Shown: positions 46,511-59,744, counted from the stretch's first letter. The stretch: DNA of 64,000 nt from Liriodendron chinense (GCA_003013855.2 PVNU02000424.1:1798001-1862000); one strand, 5' to 3'. The notes: generated by a model from the letters alone, not told the origin. Numbers and translations are program-made.

Positions 46511-47023
46511 CTAATAAACCCGGCCTGAAGCAGCTTCTTCACCTCTTCTTCTATTTTCGACGATGTCAGGATGGAAGCGCCTCTGTGGCTGTTTGACTGA
46601 CCTCTTCTCCTTCGCGATATTCAACCTGTGTATCGCGATTATCGAGTTCAGTCCTGGCATTTCAGAATAGGTCCATGCGAACACATCTCTATTCTCTTTC
46701 AGGAGTTTAATGTAGCTCTCCCTCTCTTCTTCTGGAATGTTCTTGCTGATAAAAGTATTCATCGGCTCATCAGGAGTCCCCAGATTGACTTCTTGTAGCT
46801 CATCTATCGTGGGCTGACCCCCATCTTCGATCTGCTCTAGCGCGGCACTCAGCTGTATGACTTCATTCGGTCTAGCGGGCCTCACCTCTTCCACGGGACT
46901 GATCGTCACCATGTTAATATGCCTGATTTCACATCCTGCCCCCGGGGCTTCTTTTCCTCTGTATACCTTTATCTTTACTTCGAAGGGTGCTAACATGCCT
47001 TTCGAGCTGGTGGTTCTGAACAA
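46511..47023 (-). pseudogene. Tat-like element pre-RT linker
   Basis: Open frame of 170 codons with EERESYIKLLKENRDVFAWT and YSEMPGLNSIIAIHRLNI, the segment that precedes RT in Tat/Athila-group polyproteins. It leads into RT after a stop near 46505. Confidence 0.75.
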
Positions 47024-47540
47024 ATGAACCCCATGTTTCTCATGATGTGTCTACTAGCTTTGCTATATCTTTCTTCTTTAATGGGCGGTGTCTCTACAGG
47101 TGTTCTCTTCGGGTTCTCTTCGATCTGCAACGAGTTGCGGAGTCCAGCCTGAAACCGTATCTCGTGCCTGGCTCGCATTGTCGGCAGTACGCAGAACTGG
47201 CTCGGAGCTTTAGGGAAGGGACGAATCCTCTCAACCTTTGGTACCGGCATATTGAAGCTAGACAGTAACACGCTCATCTGTTGGCTTGTCATCTGCTTCA
47301 ACACTGACTGCCCTGCCTTCCGGAGGTGTTTCGGGATCAGGTAGAACTTCTTCCTTTGCAACGGATTCTCTCCGCGAGCCCTTGTCGCTTCAGCAACCAC
47401 TTGCAGAGTTTCGTTCGCTTGTCTTAGATTCTCACCCTGGGGTTCTACCCCTTGTGCTACCTCTATCGATTCGCTGGCTTTCCTGGCGGTCTCAGTCCCT
47501 ATCTCTCTCCTGATAGTATTGTGCATCTACTAGGTAGGAT

Positions 47541-48218
47541 TCAAGTAACGGAGTACGGCCTCGGGTCTATCGCCACTCTATACTGGACGCCATCCCTATT
47601 GTACTTGAAGCATTGATGGTATGTCGAGGGAATGATACCGTATTGATGAAGCCACGGTCGTCCCAACAAGATATTGTATGTTGTCATCGCATCGATCACC
47701 TGACAGGTGACTTTAGTACTCAATTTTTCTATCTTCAGCATGACAGTAATGGACCCTAAGACACGCAAGCCATCCTGATTGAACCCTTGGATAACCATGG
47801 CACTCAAGCGAAGTGTTGTCTGTCTGAAACCTAACTATTGTAATGTCTTCGGAGACATAATATTCACAGCGGACCCGTCGTCCAGCATGCATCTTCGGAC
47901 CTCTATGTCTTGGATGAGACCTGTCACCATCAACGGGCAGTTGTGGTCCTTCAAGCTAATCGTTTTGTCTTCTTCAGAGAATGTGATCATGGACGATCGG
48001 TCGATCTGCATGACCTGTTCTGCGAGTCGATCCTCAGTTCCCGTTATCTTCATTTCTTCCATCTCTAACTCGATCTCTGCCATCATGACCTCACGAGCTT
48101 CTTGATCAAACAACGCATTGAGCAGCATTTCTCGATATTTCTTCGAAAGGCACAAGGCATCGTAGATGCTGAGTCGGGCCGGGACCTCCTTCAGATGAGA
48201 CACCACATCATAAATCAC
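47541..48218 (-). pseudogene. Tat-like element aspartic protease
   Basis: Frames at 48218-47835 and 47807-47541. The active-site block is RRCMLDDGSAVNIMSPKTLQ (D-D/G-S in place of D-S/T-G). The second block is YNILLGRPWLHQYGIIPSTY, typical of the Tat group. A frameshift of unknown size lies at about 47810-47835. Confidence 0.78.
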
Positions 48219-48230
48219 CGGTGCCTTATC

Positions 48231-50097
48231 TCAAGCGTGATCTCGTTGGTTAGCTGCTGGCTCGTTGACTGCTTCTGTCGGTTCTTTTTGTCGAGGTGTC
48301 TCTGATGGCTCACCTATGACCACATTCGTTCTTCTAGGGTCTAGTCGCCTCGTAAATTCTCTCTGCACGACCTGCTTTCCGGACTGCAGAGCCACTACAT
48401 TGACTTCTCCTCTCTCTAGGACTTGGTCCTTGTCACTGGCCCCTGGCTGAGAGATCACCGAGACCATGGCGCACTGAACGGGCTGTGCACGTGGCTGTTT
48501 CTGTTCAACATTTCTCCTTCCCTTCCGTTCTTTATCTTCCTCTCTTTCTCCAAGAGTTTTCTTTTATTCTCTAGCCTCTTCTTACTGCTCACAAGTGTCC
48601 ATGGCTCTTCCGGTTCTGGGAACGGATTCGCCGTTCGAATTTGAACTGGTACAAGGAGGGCAGACACCACTGTCGTGGTGTTCCAGCTCGCCTCTTCCGC
48701 CTTCACATTGATGGTGCTTGTCGTTGATCATCCGTTAAATTTTGCCTTTTAGGACAAAGCAGTCTTCAGTCTTGTGGGTGGTCACGCGATGATACCTGCA
48801 GTAGCTGGGATGATCGACGATCTTTGCTTCCTCTGGGCACGTGCATTCTGGCAGTCTTATTAACCTTTCTTTTACCAGCTGCTCCATGATTGGAACTAGA
48901 TCTTTCATGTCGAAAGTGTAAGGTCCGTTTGCTCGATTATGCTCTTCTACTGTAAGATGTTGCGGCCTCTGAAAACTCTTGCCTTTGTCTTAAGTCGCGG
49001 TTACTGGCCTGGCCTCAACTCCACACTCGGTGTTCGAGCAGTTTCCTGTCATTCGAACCCTTTCCTTTGTCGACGTAGTTAAATGTTATCATCCTTCCGG
49101 CTTCTCTTCTGGGCTTCTCTGCCTTGAATTGCGCTCTGAACGCAGCTCCTTCCACCAGATGGGCTTTCGTAGCTAGGTCTCGAAACGTCGAGAAGTTATG
49201 TCAGATAGGCCAAATGAAATCATCGCATCCATGGCTTGCATGCACATCTTGACCTGCTCAGATTCGCTAGGGTAGTTCTCGACACTGTGCTGCTATAGTC
49301 CCCCACCTATCGATGAACTTCTCGACTGACTCCCCCTGCCTCTGACGAACCAAGGCTAAATCTGTCAGCGAGACTTCTCGCTCAGTAGAGAAGAATTTGG
49401 AGATGAACAGGTCCTGCATCTGATCCCAGGACTTGACTGACCCTGCGGGTAGTGACATGTACCACTGGAATGCCTTGCTCGTGAGCATCGAGCCGAACAA
49501 CCTGAGACAATACTGGGGGATCGTTGACAGATTGCCCATCATTATCATGAATTGGGCCATGTGTTCCTCCAGTGATCCTCTGCCATCGAATCTGGGGAAG
49601 TCCGGACAGCTTGAAATTGTTAGGAAATAGGAGGTCGTCGACCTCGGGTAAGTACGGCACCCGGTATACATATTTTCTTCTCTTCTCCTTTTCTCTTTCC
49701 TGACGCATCAGGTTCGCAACTGTCTCAGACATCTCTTCTCTTGTGACTTGAGATGGTAATGACGGTATACGTCCGAACTCAACGTTTCTTGGGTGAGCCT
49801 GTGGTTTGGCAGCAGTTGGTTCTCCTGCTGTTCCTTGGCATTCTTCTACAGACTGTCGAGTAGGGACCGCCGAGCTTCTGTTTGCCCCCTGGGAAACTAG
49901 AGCCAATAGTGCTTCTTTCATCTCTCTCATCTCTCTGGCCGTGTCCTCTTGGACCTGGATAATATCATCTATCTGTTCTTAAATTGGAGACAGCTCTGGG
50001 TATCGCTCACTCATCTCTCCTTCGACGACCTGCACCATTATTACTTATGCTCGCTGAGGCCTCGTCTCTGTCACGACGGCTTTTGTAGGGGTTGTTT
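48231..50097 (-). pseudogene. Tat-like element gag
   Basis: Minus-strand frames at 49930-49382 and 49671-49267 carry gag: FDGRGSLEEHMAQFMIMMGN, FGSMLTSKAFQWYMSLPAGS, MQDLFISKFF and RQRQGESVEKFIDRW. Smaller frames down to 48231 are probably the gag C-terminus. I find no clear CCHC knuckle. Upstream Gln/Arg-rich sequence to about 50097 may be the N-terminus. Confidence 0.78.
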
Positions 50098-50459
50098 TCA
50101 TCGTCGCCTCAGCCGATCATCGGACAGCGGATCTGTTCGATATCTTGATTGACAGTGCTGTCTTTGGTATTGTTGGAAAGTCGATAGCGGTGGCAAGGAG
50201 AACTCTGGCCTGGCTGACACGGTGGTTATGTTGGCGTCGCTGGCATCGCTCCTATAGATTGGCTTCCACTGTCTATTTGTTCTGCCCTGTACCCTTGTTG
50301 TCATCCCTGTTTTAGCTGGAATAACCTTCTTGTTCTCAGTCTTCTTGATGGTCTTGCGCTTCTACACAATCTGCCATCCTACTTCAGAGGTTGCTGCCAG
50401 ATGGGGGAAGTAGAATCCTCCAGACGCTAAAAAGATCATTGTAGACGCCATTTGGTTGG

Positions 50460-50508
<49 letters not shown>

Positions 50509-50826
50509 AGTCATACACGCATTAGAATATTCCGCGCACTTGGAAAAGAGAGGGGACGCGACCTTACCAATCGTGATACGGCTCGACAGTGGATAGATAG
50601 AAACATGCAAATACGAACTACATGCATGCTATGCGAAGCTTCAAAATTCTTTTACCTTAAAGATGAAGGGAAGAATGTTCCCGTTGAGAGTCGTAAGTTT
50701 GGTGCCCGTGAAGGCGCCGAACATTTCTCCTTGTGGTAGCCTTTCTCATATACACGTTAGTGTCTGCAAACGATTTATCGCAGAACATCTATTTACTCAG
50801 AAATAACCAGAGATTCTGGTATTGAT
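50098..50826. other. 5' untranslated region of the Tat-like element
   Basis: It lies between gag and the PBS, with no supported frame. It contains the CT microsatellite below. Confidence 0.55.
50462..50503. repeat. (CT)n microsatellite
   Basis: A CT run of about 21 units in the 5' leader of the Tat-like element (GA on the transcribed strand). Confidence 0.95.
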
Positions 50827-50844
50827 TCCCCAGTGGAGTCGCCA
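50827..50844 (-). other. Primer-binding site of the Tat-like element
   Basis: On the minus strand TGGCGACTCCACTGGGGA begins with TGG as required for pairing to a tRNA CCA end. I could not name the tRNA with confidence. Confidence 0.75.
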
Positions 50845-50847
50845 GTT

Positions 50848-53800
50848 TGTTAGAACTAGAAAAATCGCTGCTCGTCAGCAGTCTTTTTCCTGTGTTCAAT
50901 TATTCTGGGGGAATTCTGAGTATAGAGACATTCATAGATAATAATAAGCAATCACAAAGTGTACACAAGAGAGATATCGCAAGGAGAATTTTATTCTAGA
51001 GATTCTGAGATCTTTTACATTCCAGACTGTGATACTGGTCAGGAGCCTTTAATTACATCAACGGTTGATCACCCTTGATTGGAAGGCAAAAGACTAATCC
51101 GTCAGGGATTATGGTCTTGCGTTCATGGTCGTATAGACCTTTGTTTTCTTGTTATGGACTAAGCCACATTTCTTAGACAAGCTGGATGTCTATGACCAAT
51201 TTTCTTTCGAATTGTCCGGGTTGAGAGACTGTTAGGATTCGAGTGGTGCAACTCTGGGCCGGCGCCTGTTGCTGTGAACAGGTGACCGCTGGAATACACG
51301 AACCTCGAATGTTAGTCAGCATAACCCATGGCCCGCACCCTTATTTTTATAATGGGTGACCTTAGGAGAGCACTCCGCAACATTCCCGAACGAAGTTTTT
51401 AATCGAGTGGTGCAACTCTGGGCCCGCGCCTGTTACTGTGAACAGGTGACCTTAGGAAAGCAATCCGCAACTGCCTCATAAGCATAACCGACGGACCCGT
51501 TGTCGATGCGTAGAGCATCGACTGTCTTTTTCATAGTGGCAATCCATAGCAAGATGTTTCAAGCTTAGTTAGAACTCTTTTGTTTGTGGTTTCTCGTGGT
51601 AACCATAACCCCTTAGGTTTAGCCTCGGACCTTTATCCGGGATGAATAGAGCTTTGTACAGTAAAGTAAATATATTTCTTCTAGAGTCGGGCGACTCGTC
51701 TTCGAAAACATTCTTTCTTCTGAGCATTTGTAATGATCCATTTGAGATCGAATAGGCTATATCGAGCCAAGATCCTTTGAGGATTCAAAATTCAATAGGT
51801 TGGATCGGCTGTTTCCGATGCCCGCAAATGGCTAAGTATCGGGTCCGATGGGTGCCCGTTCATGTCAATTTCTGATGACTGATGGGGATCGGTGCCCCAT
51901 AAATGCTTAAATCGGCTGTTGGATAACCTAAGTGCTTTAGCTTTGCCTCGGCGTCTTTGAGATCGCGATTGATTTCATTTTGCATCAGTTGATTTTCGGG
52001 CCAACAGGGCACTTCCCAGGGCTGAAAATGACTAAGTAGTGGACCTGTTTGCGGTCTAATCAGGGTATTCAGTGAATATTATCAATAACCATCTTTGAAC
52101 AGGGGTGGATTATGTCCACGAGGATCGCGGTGCGATCGCATTTCGATTCGCTTAGCATAAGTCGATTTCCAGGCCAACAAGGCACTTCCCAGGGTTAAAA
52201 ATGACTAAGTAGTGGACCTGTTTGCGGTCTGCTCAGGGAAAATTGGTGAATATTATCGATAACCATCTTTGAACAGGGGTGGATTACATCCATGAGGATC
52301 GCGGTGCGATCAAATTTCGATTCGCTTAGCATAAGTCAATTTTCGGGCCAATAGGGCACTTCCCAAGGCTGAAAATGACTAAGTAGTGGACCCGTTTGCG
52401 GTCTGATCAGGGAAAATTGGTGAATATCATCGATGAAGGTCTTGGAACAAGGGTGGATTATGTCCACAAGGATCGCGGTGCGATCGTGTTTTGATTCGCT
52501 TGGCGTAAGTCGATTTTCGAGCCGACAGGGCACTTCCTAGGGCTGATAATGACTAAGTAGTGGGCCTGCCGACCGCTTGATTAGGGTATTCAAGGGTCCT
52601 GAGTTTGGATAACCTCATCGCGGTGCATGATTATGGTGTATCATGTCATGTAGAAGAAAAGCTTCCCTCTCGGGCTCGGTCCAATTCCACCCGATTCTCC
52701 TCGGTTTCGGCCGTTTTCGGCTCTTTCGTAGGGATTTTCGGAGCTGCCAAATTGGCTAAGTGTTGGTAATTTTGGATCAAAACACTAATTTAGGCCGTCT
52801 ATCATCGACCGTTGGTGAATCTGACTGGGGGGATGGATAGATCTCATCGGTGTGCATCTAGGAGAGGCGGTTTGATCGAAAACCGATTCCGATCGAAGGC
52901 GGGCCACACAGCGGAAGCTCCACCCCTCCCATAGGCGTCCAGGAGCATGGCGGGTGTGTGCAGGCGCATGAGGTCTCCCATCATCTGGTAGGCGCATGTG
53001 GTGGGGAGTTGGGCGCATGTGCCCCTTTTTTTTATAAAAAAAAAAGAAGGGGAAACAAAGTCCCTGGCGCATGTGGTAGTGCACATGCGCCTGACCCCAA
53101 ATAGTGGGCGCATGTACCTCCAGCACTTTGTGATTTTTAGGTTTTTTTGGGGATGAAAAAAGCCAGCGCATATGATGGGAAAGCCAGTGCATGTGGGGAA
53201 AAGCCGGCTCATGTGCCCAGCACTAAGAAAAATTTCAGAATTTTCTCTGAACTTGGGATTGCGGCGAGGAAATCCCTTTCCGACGAGGGATTCCGGTGAG
53301 GTAATCCACTCCGGCCAAGGCATCCGGCGAGGGGTAATGGAGCGGGCGCATGTACCTCTTGCGTAGCTCTGAGGTCGGAAGAAGATGATTTCGTGCTGAT
53401 GAATGAAGTGACCTCGCTATTTATAGGGGGTAATCGGGTTCGGGTCTGGCCCGACGGGTATTTCCAGGCGCATGTGCTGGGAAGCCGGCGCATGTGGCAA
53501 GGAAACCCAGGCGCATGTGGCAGACAAAAGCCGGGCACATGTCCGAGTGCAGGGTTCGGGCGCATCTCCTTTTCCGGCGCATGTTCCGGCGCTTTCCGAA
53601 AAAGTGTTCGAATCGGTTCCTTTCATACATAGGGTGTGGGCACATGTGGTGGAAAGCCAAGCGCATGTATTTGCCGGCGCTTTCCCCACTACTTAGCCAA
53701 AATTCAGGATTTCAGCCTCTGACGGGAGACCTCCAAAGGACAGCTACCTTTTCTGGACATGCACTTACTGTCGCCAAGCCACTTTTAGGCTAGGATTGAC

Positions 53801-54340
53801 CTCCTGAATAAACGGGGAGGGGTATGGAAGTCCAGATGTTGTAAATTTTGGTACTTCCTTCCTAATCTGGAGCCTTTGGGTCGGCTTGTTGTATAGGAAA
53901 GTTGTTCCAGGGAGCGCACATATGAAAATACGCACCGCATAGACTTTAAACTTGCTATTTAAGGGTTTTGGGGTGCTCCGGATCATTTGGCGGTGGTGTG
54001 GATGTTCGGTTCCGCTCTGAAATGGTAGATGTAGGCTTACAGACCCTTTTTGGTCAGCTCCGGGCAGGGATGAAACGCATTTCGAGGTGCGCAGGTAAAT
54101 ATACGCACCGTATAACTTCGAAACTTGCAAGTTAAGGGTTTTAGGATGTTCCGGACCATTTGGCGGTGATCCGCATGTCCAGTTGTGCTCCGAAATGCTG
54201 TTTTTGGATTTTGGTCGCTACCGAGCGATTAAGGTCGCACTAGCATTTTATGGGCTTTCTCGGTCTCAAAACTGATTCAAATCATTATCGATGAACCACG
54301 GGATATTGTTTTACAATGGATGCAAATTTGAGCCCCAACA
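50848..54340 (-). repeat. 5' LTR of the Tat-like element (3493 bp)
   Basis: It matches 20647-24227. It carries the 173-bp tandem array (about 51990-52580) and many 'gcgcatgtg' words (52960-53670). A block of about 60-90 bp near 51445 is shorter than in the other copy. Confidence 0.88.
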
Positions 54341-54649
54341 AGGAGCATATCCTAAAATAACTGTGAGGCGATCTTAACCGTCTGATTTCACACACCATTG
54401 AATCTATATGATTAACTATTCTCTTGTTATGGTCCATTGGACCATGTAGCAAGGGACACTTAAGGGCCGCTTGATTATCATCAAAGATCATTCCAATAGG
54501 CTATAGGCTACGTTCAGCTAAGTCCAACTTTAATAAGCTTTGGTGGGTAGATTATCTTGTTGTTTATCACTTTGTCTCAACAAACATGCATGGCTTTTGT
54601 AGACAAATGAATACTTTTGCATGTGTGGACATATTGTGGGCTTCAGGAT

Positions 54650-54830
54650 TTTTTATTATTATTATTTTTTTATGGGTTGGTTCACACACCCAATTGCTAG
54701 TACACCCACCAACCCACTGTTAATCACAATGTTAGCCACCCCCACTATGGGAATGGATACCATGACCTCAGTGTTGAAATGAGTTTATCTTCAGTCTGCC
54801 ACTTTAGCTATGGACTTGAGTGTGTGGGCC
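54650..54830 (-). repeat. SINE-like unit, second family
   Basis: Read on the minus strand it has 'gctaaagtggcagactgaag', 'catttcaacactgaggtcat' and a T/A-rich tail. Related to the unit at 61095-61290. Confidence 0.45.
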
Positions 54831-54857
54831 TATGGATTAAACATGTGGGTTTCTTGA

Positions 54858-54860
<3 letters not shown>

Positions 54861-54922
<62 letters not shown>
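54861..54922. repeat. (TA)n microsatellite
   Basis: A pure TA run of about 31 units. Confidence 0.95.
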
Positions 54923-54926
<4 letters not shown>

Positions 54927-55047
54927 GTGGCAGTTATGGTCCGCTTACATGCTCAATGGCACATGTAGCACATATGATATATGTACACATAGCGATTGGC
55001 ACATGTGAGGTGCTTTTAGGTTAAATGTGTCATAGGTAGGGTGCTTG

Positions 55048-55165
55048 TTTTTTCACTCGCTCACACCCCAGTGCCTTTTTTATACCACAATGGGTGCTCA
55101 AAACCGTGACCTCGTGTTGAAACTTTTGTGAGTCTACCACTAAGGCATGAGTAAGGACTCAGGTG
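55048..55165 (-). repeat. tRNA-derived SINE-like unit, reversed
   Basis: It shares the minus-strand order 'catgccttagtggtagactc', 'caaaagtttcaacac' and 'gaggtcacggttttgagcac' with the units at 1800 and 5191. Confidence 0.55.
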
Positions 55166-56859
55166 GGGTGCTTAAATATGAATAGTTTTACTGGGCATAT
55201 GTGTAATGCATATGAGCATAACTGCTCGCTCATGTATTTGATGAAAAATATGCTAAAACTAACTTGGTTTTTTACCATAGTCACCCCCATAAGGTAATGG
55301 GTCAATAGTTCATCACTTAGATAACCCTCTCTTTATTTTTATCGAAATTGGTGCTACTATCCGAATAAGACTTTCGTGGCAACCAAATGGCCCCTTAGGA
55401 TTAGCCCATGGCTTTCCCAAACTGCTCCATTAACAATCACACGACTATTTAACAACTTAGATGGGCCTATACATAGTTGTAATGTAAGGCTACTAACAGG
55501 TCCAAAGGTGCGCCGACCTTGGCCTACAATGGGCTGGGATCGGTTCCATCTCAGGCCCATTTGGCTAGAATGAGCATAAATGTAGGGCTGGATATGTAAC
55601 GACCTGCATTTGAAGCCCACGGCCCAGGCCTGCCATTTAGACAGTTGCATTTGGAAATTAGGCATTGATTCATTTGCGCAGATCACCATTAGTTGACCCA
55701 AAGGCGCTTTCAATAAGCCACAATGGAAAATCACAGCAATTGGATGATTCTAGCCATCCATAAAATAGCCCCTGTTAATATGACCATCAGTTTTCTGACC
55801 CATGGATTTCTTTGTTGCCATTGTCTAATCAAAGTGGTTCCACAGAATGATAAGAAATTCAAGATGACCCACCGGATGGACGATTGAAAGTAATGATCAG
55901 ACCTATTGTAGATTATCAATGCCATCCATTTATTTTGCATGCTTCGATCTCATGATCAGAGAGTCATTGGGTGGATTTTTTTAAGTTGGCCTATGAAGAG
56001 TAGGTTGGACCAGATGGACAGTTCAGATCAATGATATAGATCTGGGCCTCTGCCAGGTTAAGATCACCCTACACCCAACCTAGCTAATTTAGACCAGTGC
56101 AACAGATCAAGAACATCAAAGACTTTACTAGTGGTCCACTATCTATGCAATTAGATTCTTCGATTTATGTAATTTTCTCCATAGAATACAAGCTAGTAAC
56201 CGCCCATTGGGCTTTTATAATTAGGCCCAAGCTCATCCCATAATCTTTGGAGACTTCTGATTTGGCTCGTCACGCCCAGCCCCACATGAGTTGGGCCTTA
56301 ACAGATAGGCCTATGCCCATCACAGGATGATTATGCCCCGTCTAAGCCGCCAATGGTCCACTTTCAAGATAATTATGTGGCCGGCTGACTAGATTAGCTG
56401 ACTGCCGTCGTTCTCTCAAGGATAGGACCACCTGACTGACCAATGGCTTGGATCTGAAACTTGAAAAGCAAGCGGTGTTCATCTCATTCATTAACTTTAT
56501 TGAGACGTGTTATTATTTCTGAGAAATGATCAAATACAAAACTGGCAATAGGGCTGTCAATAGGGACCCGTGCGTACTTGATGGACCCGACCTGATTTTA
56601 ATGGATCCATCCCTTAAGAAATCGTGTTGGATTCAGATCTCACCTTCTAGACTGGTTAAAAATTGAATGTAGTTGGGTTCATCACATTGGCACAGTTAAA
56701 GTTGGGTTTGTCACGTCTAATCAGGTCAGGGTAGGTCCAGTTAGTGTTAATAGACAATTATATATATTTTATATTATATTGACCATTATTCTAGTAAAAG
56801 TAGCGAGGCCCTCTCAGCCACACACGTAGGAGAGCTGGTCTGCGTGTGATTCACATGTC

Positions 56860-58978
56860 CGTTGGAATCGGGTGACTCAAATCTATGTTGGACAGGCCAC
56901 TGACAGATTTGTGCAGAAAATTCTCTAGACGTTTTTTGGGGGTTCAGGTGACCGAACCGCAAGCGTCGGCCAACCGACAATGGGTTTGAGCACCCTACCA
57001 AGCGACCGACAGTGGGTTCGGGCACCCTACTAGACGATCGACTACGTCGATTTGCGTTACACAGTTTACACAATCTTGCACTGTTTTGTGTAAGATGTTT
57101 CTAATTCCATTTTTTTTTTTCCCTATTTAAGGGGTGTAAAATGGAAATTAGGGTATCCTAGATGCACAAGGGTTGAGAGAGAGAGAGTTCTAGGATGAGA
57201 GAAAGAACTTGAGAGCTTGAGATTTCTCTTGTGGGCTTAAATCCAGGTTTTTTTTCTTCATTCTCTTGTAACTTCCAATATTTCATAGTGGATTCGCTTT
57301 GTGCTGTGGTTTTTTTGCCAGTGAGGGGGTTTTTCCATGTAAAATCGGATTGTCTTCTTGTGTGTGTCGATTATTGCTTGATTGTTGCCATTATGGTTGA
57401 ACTCATTTGATCTCTCACTTCTTCTGTTGTGGGCCAATTTTCCCAACAAGTAGTATTAGATCTAACATTGGGAGGTAGATTGAAATTTGAGATGAAGTTT
57501 CAATGGCGTCAAGCATGAGATTCGACATAGAAAAGTATTCAGTAAAAGAAAAACATAGAAAGCGACCTGAGACCATGATAGAAGAATAGTTGAAGAAAAT
57601 GGATCGGAAAGCCAATATCTCAATTAAGGTAAGAGAAATCTAGAAATTCTTCTAGGGAGGGGGCTAATACCGTGGAAGCCATAGAGGACGTTTGTGATGA
57701 TAATGATGTGATAACTGTATCCTAAAAGGGGTCGGTGGAGAGTAACTCTTGGATTCAGGTGCATCGTATCACATGTGTCCTGACCGAAGTTCATTCAAGA
57801 CATACAGTGGAGTATGATAGTTGATTGATGTTTTTTGCGGTGACTATGCCTGCAAGGTTGTCAGTATTGGCATGATGCTCATTAAGATGTTCGATGGAAT
57901 CGAACAACTCCTTATAAATGTGATGCACGTCCCTAAGTTGAGGAAGAATTTAATTTCTCTTAGTGCACTCGAGGCGACAGGGTGCAGGTTTATCAATTGT
58001 GATCGGTAATGTAAAGTGAAAAAAGGGGCACTCGTGATGATGAAGGTACGGAGATGTGGCAATATTTACGAGCTAATTGAGAGTACTTCTCACGGTGGAG
58101 CTTCGGGATTGGCAGCGAGATCCATGATTGCTTGTATGTGGCAAGTGCGAAAGGGCCACATGAGAAGAGAGTGAATGGAGGTGAAGGTGGAGGAATAGAG
58201 TTGATGGAGGCATAAGAAGAGGTAGGGCTATGTTGAAGACGAAGTAGAGATGAAGGATGAGGATGGTCGAGTATGGCAAGGTATAACATGAAGATTTTCA
58301 GTACGGTGGAGATTGTTGGAATCAAGTGACTCAAATCTATGTTGGAAGGGCTGTCGGTCGACCGACAGGATGGTCGAGCGACTGACCATGGACAGATTTG
58401 TACAGAGAACTCTCTGGATTTTTTTGAGGCATTCGTGTGACCGAACCACAAGCGTCTGGCAATCGACGATGGATTCGAGCACCCAACCAAGCAACTAATT
58501 GTGTCAGTTTGCGTTATACAATTTGTGTGATCTTGCGCGGTTTTGCGTAAAATGTTTCTAAGTTTGGGTTTATTGCTATGTAAGCGGGTGTAAATCGGAA
58601 TTAGGGAATCCTAGATACGCAAGGGTTAAGAGAGAGAGTTCTAGGATGAGAGAAAGAGCTAGGGGAAAGCTTAGAGTTCTCTGGGTGAGGGGAAGGACTG
58701 TGTTTGTCCTTCTTATGTGAGAAATAGCTTTGTTAGCTTGGAATTTCTCTTGTGGGTTATGATTTAGGTTTGGGTTCTTCTATAATCCCTTGTAACATAG
58801 ATTTCATAGGAGATTATTCACTTTGTGCTATGGTTTTTTACCCGTGAGGGATTTTTTCACGTAAAATCGAATTGTGTTCTTGTGTGTGTTGATTGTTGCT
58901 TGGTGTGTACTGTTAGTGATTATCTCATTTGATCTTTCGCTTCTTCTGCTATGGGTCAATCGTGCTTTTTTCCCAACA
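56860..58978 (+). mobile_element. Internally deleted Ty1/copia element
   Basis: LTRs at 56860-57448 and 58314-58978 end in CCCAACA; the right one starts TGTTGG, the left CGTTGG. A perfect ATGTC duplication flanks it (56855-56859 and 58979-58983). A degenerate iMet-type PBS (TAGTATTAGATC, 57450-57461) follows the left LTR, and a purine-rich 'ggtggagat' precedes the right one. Only about 865 bp of interior remain: a gag start, protease and the pre-integrase zinc region. Integrase, RT and RNase H are missing. Confidence 0.9.
57740..58170 (+). pseudogene. copia protease / pre-integrase remnant
   Basis: The protease reads LDSGASYHMCPDRSSF, the intact copia active-site block. VMHVPKLRKNLISLSALEA follows (57821-58009 frame). 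Then MWQVRKGHMRRE is a decayed 'LWHxRLGHM' pre-integrase block. Stops lie between them, and the coding sequence ends abruptly where the element is deleted. Confidence 0.8.
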
Positions 58979-59744
58979 ATGTCAAAGTGGCAAATGTGTG
59001 TGTGATTTAATCCATCCATTATGTGAGCTTACTATGTAGATGTTTTTATTTGTCATGGACCCAACTCAAACTTAGATCCAAAGACCTTATGGGTACTTAA
59101 CAAATGCCCAAACCTGATTAGATCTGGGTTAGTATCTTCAAAAACTAGACTTGAACCTAAGAGGACTTTGATCAAGCAAGACTAACATAGGTATGGATAC
59201 TATAGGACCTGACTTAAACCTGAATTCATGTTAGGTATGGTCCATCCTCATATATGAGCCACTCACCATTAGATGTTTTTTTACATATGTATATCTCTAC
59301 ATGTGTGTATGAGGATAAATGAGATATTGCAAAAAACTATTCATCTTTCTTAGATAAAAAGAGAAAGAAAGAGAGAGTGAAAGAGAAGAAAAATATTTGT
59401 GAAAAAATTGTCTAGAGATTTGTTCGAGACTCAAAAATGAATTTTGTATATATTTGTACAAGATCCTCAAGCTAATCTTGAAAGAAAGCTTATAATTAAC
59501 AAATTGTTGCATAGTGAATTTTCTTTGATGGCCCTATATTTTTTCTTTTTGAATTAAGAAGATTTTTCCTGTAAAATCGGTATGCATTTTTTTTCTCTCT
59601 ATCCTCTAATGTTTTAATTATATGCTTATTATTATGCTTACTATGATTTTGTGAGTTAGTTTGCAAAAATAGTGCACTCTTTGTATTTCTAGATATTCAT
59701 AAGTAGTTTACATAAAGGGAAAGAGGCATGCGTCTTTCCAATAA
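58979..59744. other. Spacer and probable copia LTR remnant
   Basis: From about 59280 to 59744 the DNA has the look of a copia 5' LTR (AG-rich, then 'ttttcttttt'), ending before a PBS-like 'gtggtataagggc' at 59748. The left boundary cannot be fixed. Before 59280 lies repeat DNA with 'ggacccaactcaaac' words. Confidence 0.4.

Larger units (their letters stand above)
20647..54340 (-). mobile_element. Giant Tat/Ogre-like Ty3/gypsy element with nested insertions
   Basis: The element spans 33.7 kb, or about 20.6 kb after removing two nested insertions and their target duplications. LTRs are 3581 bp (left) and 3493 bp (right), starting TGTTAGAACTAG and ending GCCCCAACA. The PBS (TGGCGACTCCACTGGGGA on the minus strand) lies three bases from the right LTR, and the PPT abuts the left LTR. 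Gag-PR-RT-RH-second RH-IN occupy about 50.0-43.5 kb on the minus strand. An antisense intron-containing gene fills the space between pol and the 3' LTR. Large size, very long LTRs, a second RNase H and an antisense ORF fit the Tat lineage (Ogre/Retand/Grande type). Flanking pentamers are GAGAG and AGGAG, so no clean target duplication is seen. Confidence 0.85.
54341..56859. other. Intergenic DNA right of the Tat-like element
   Basis: No gene is supported. It contains two reversed SINE-like units and a TA microsatellite (listed separately), and diverged repeat DNA at about 55350-56500 with 'gggcccacatgg'-type words. A possible truncated hAT-like end 'tagggctgtcaatagggac' lies at 56549, without a matching right end. 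Confidence 0.5.

Noticed and set aside
52785..53793. Long overlapping open frames in the right LTR
   Set aside because: Same cause as in the left LTR: low-complexity words keep all frames open.
20647..54340. A clear target-site duplication for the Tat-like element
   Set aside because: Flanking pentamers GAGAG and AGGAG do not match well enough to claim a duplication.
56549..56760. Third hAT-like element starting 'tagggctgtcaatagggac'
   Set aside because: Only one end is visible; no inverted partner or 8-bp duplication was found, so it is at most a truncated remnant.
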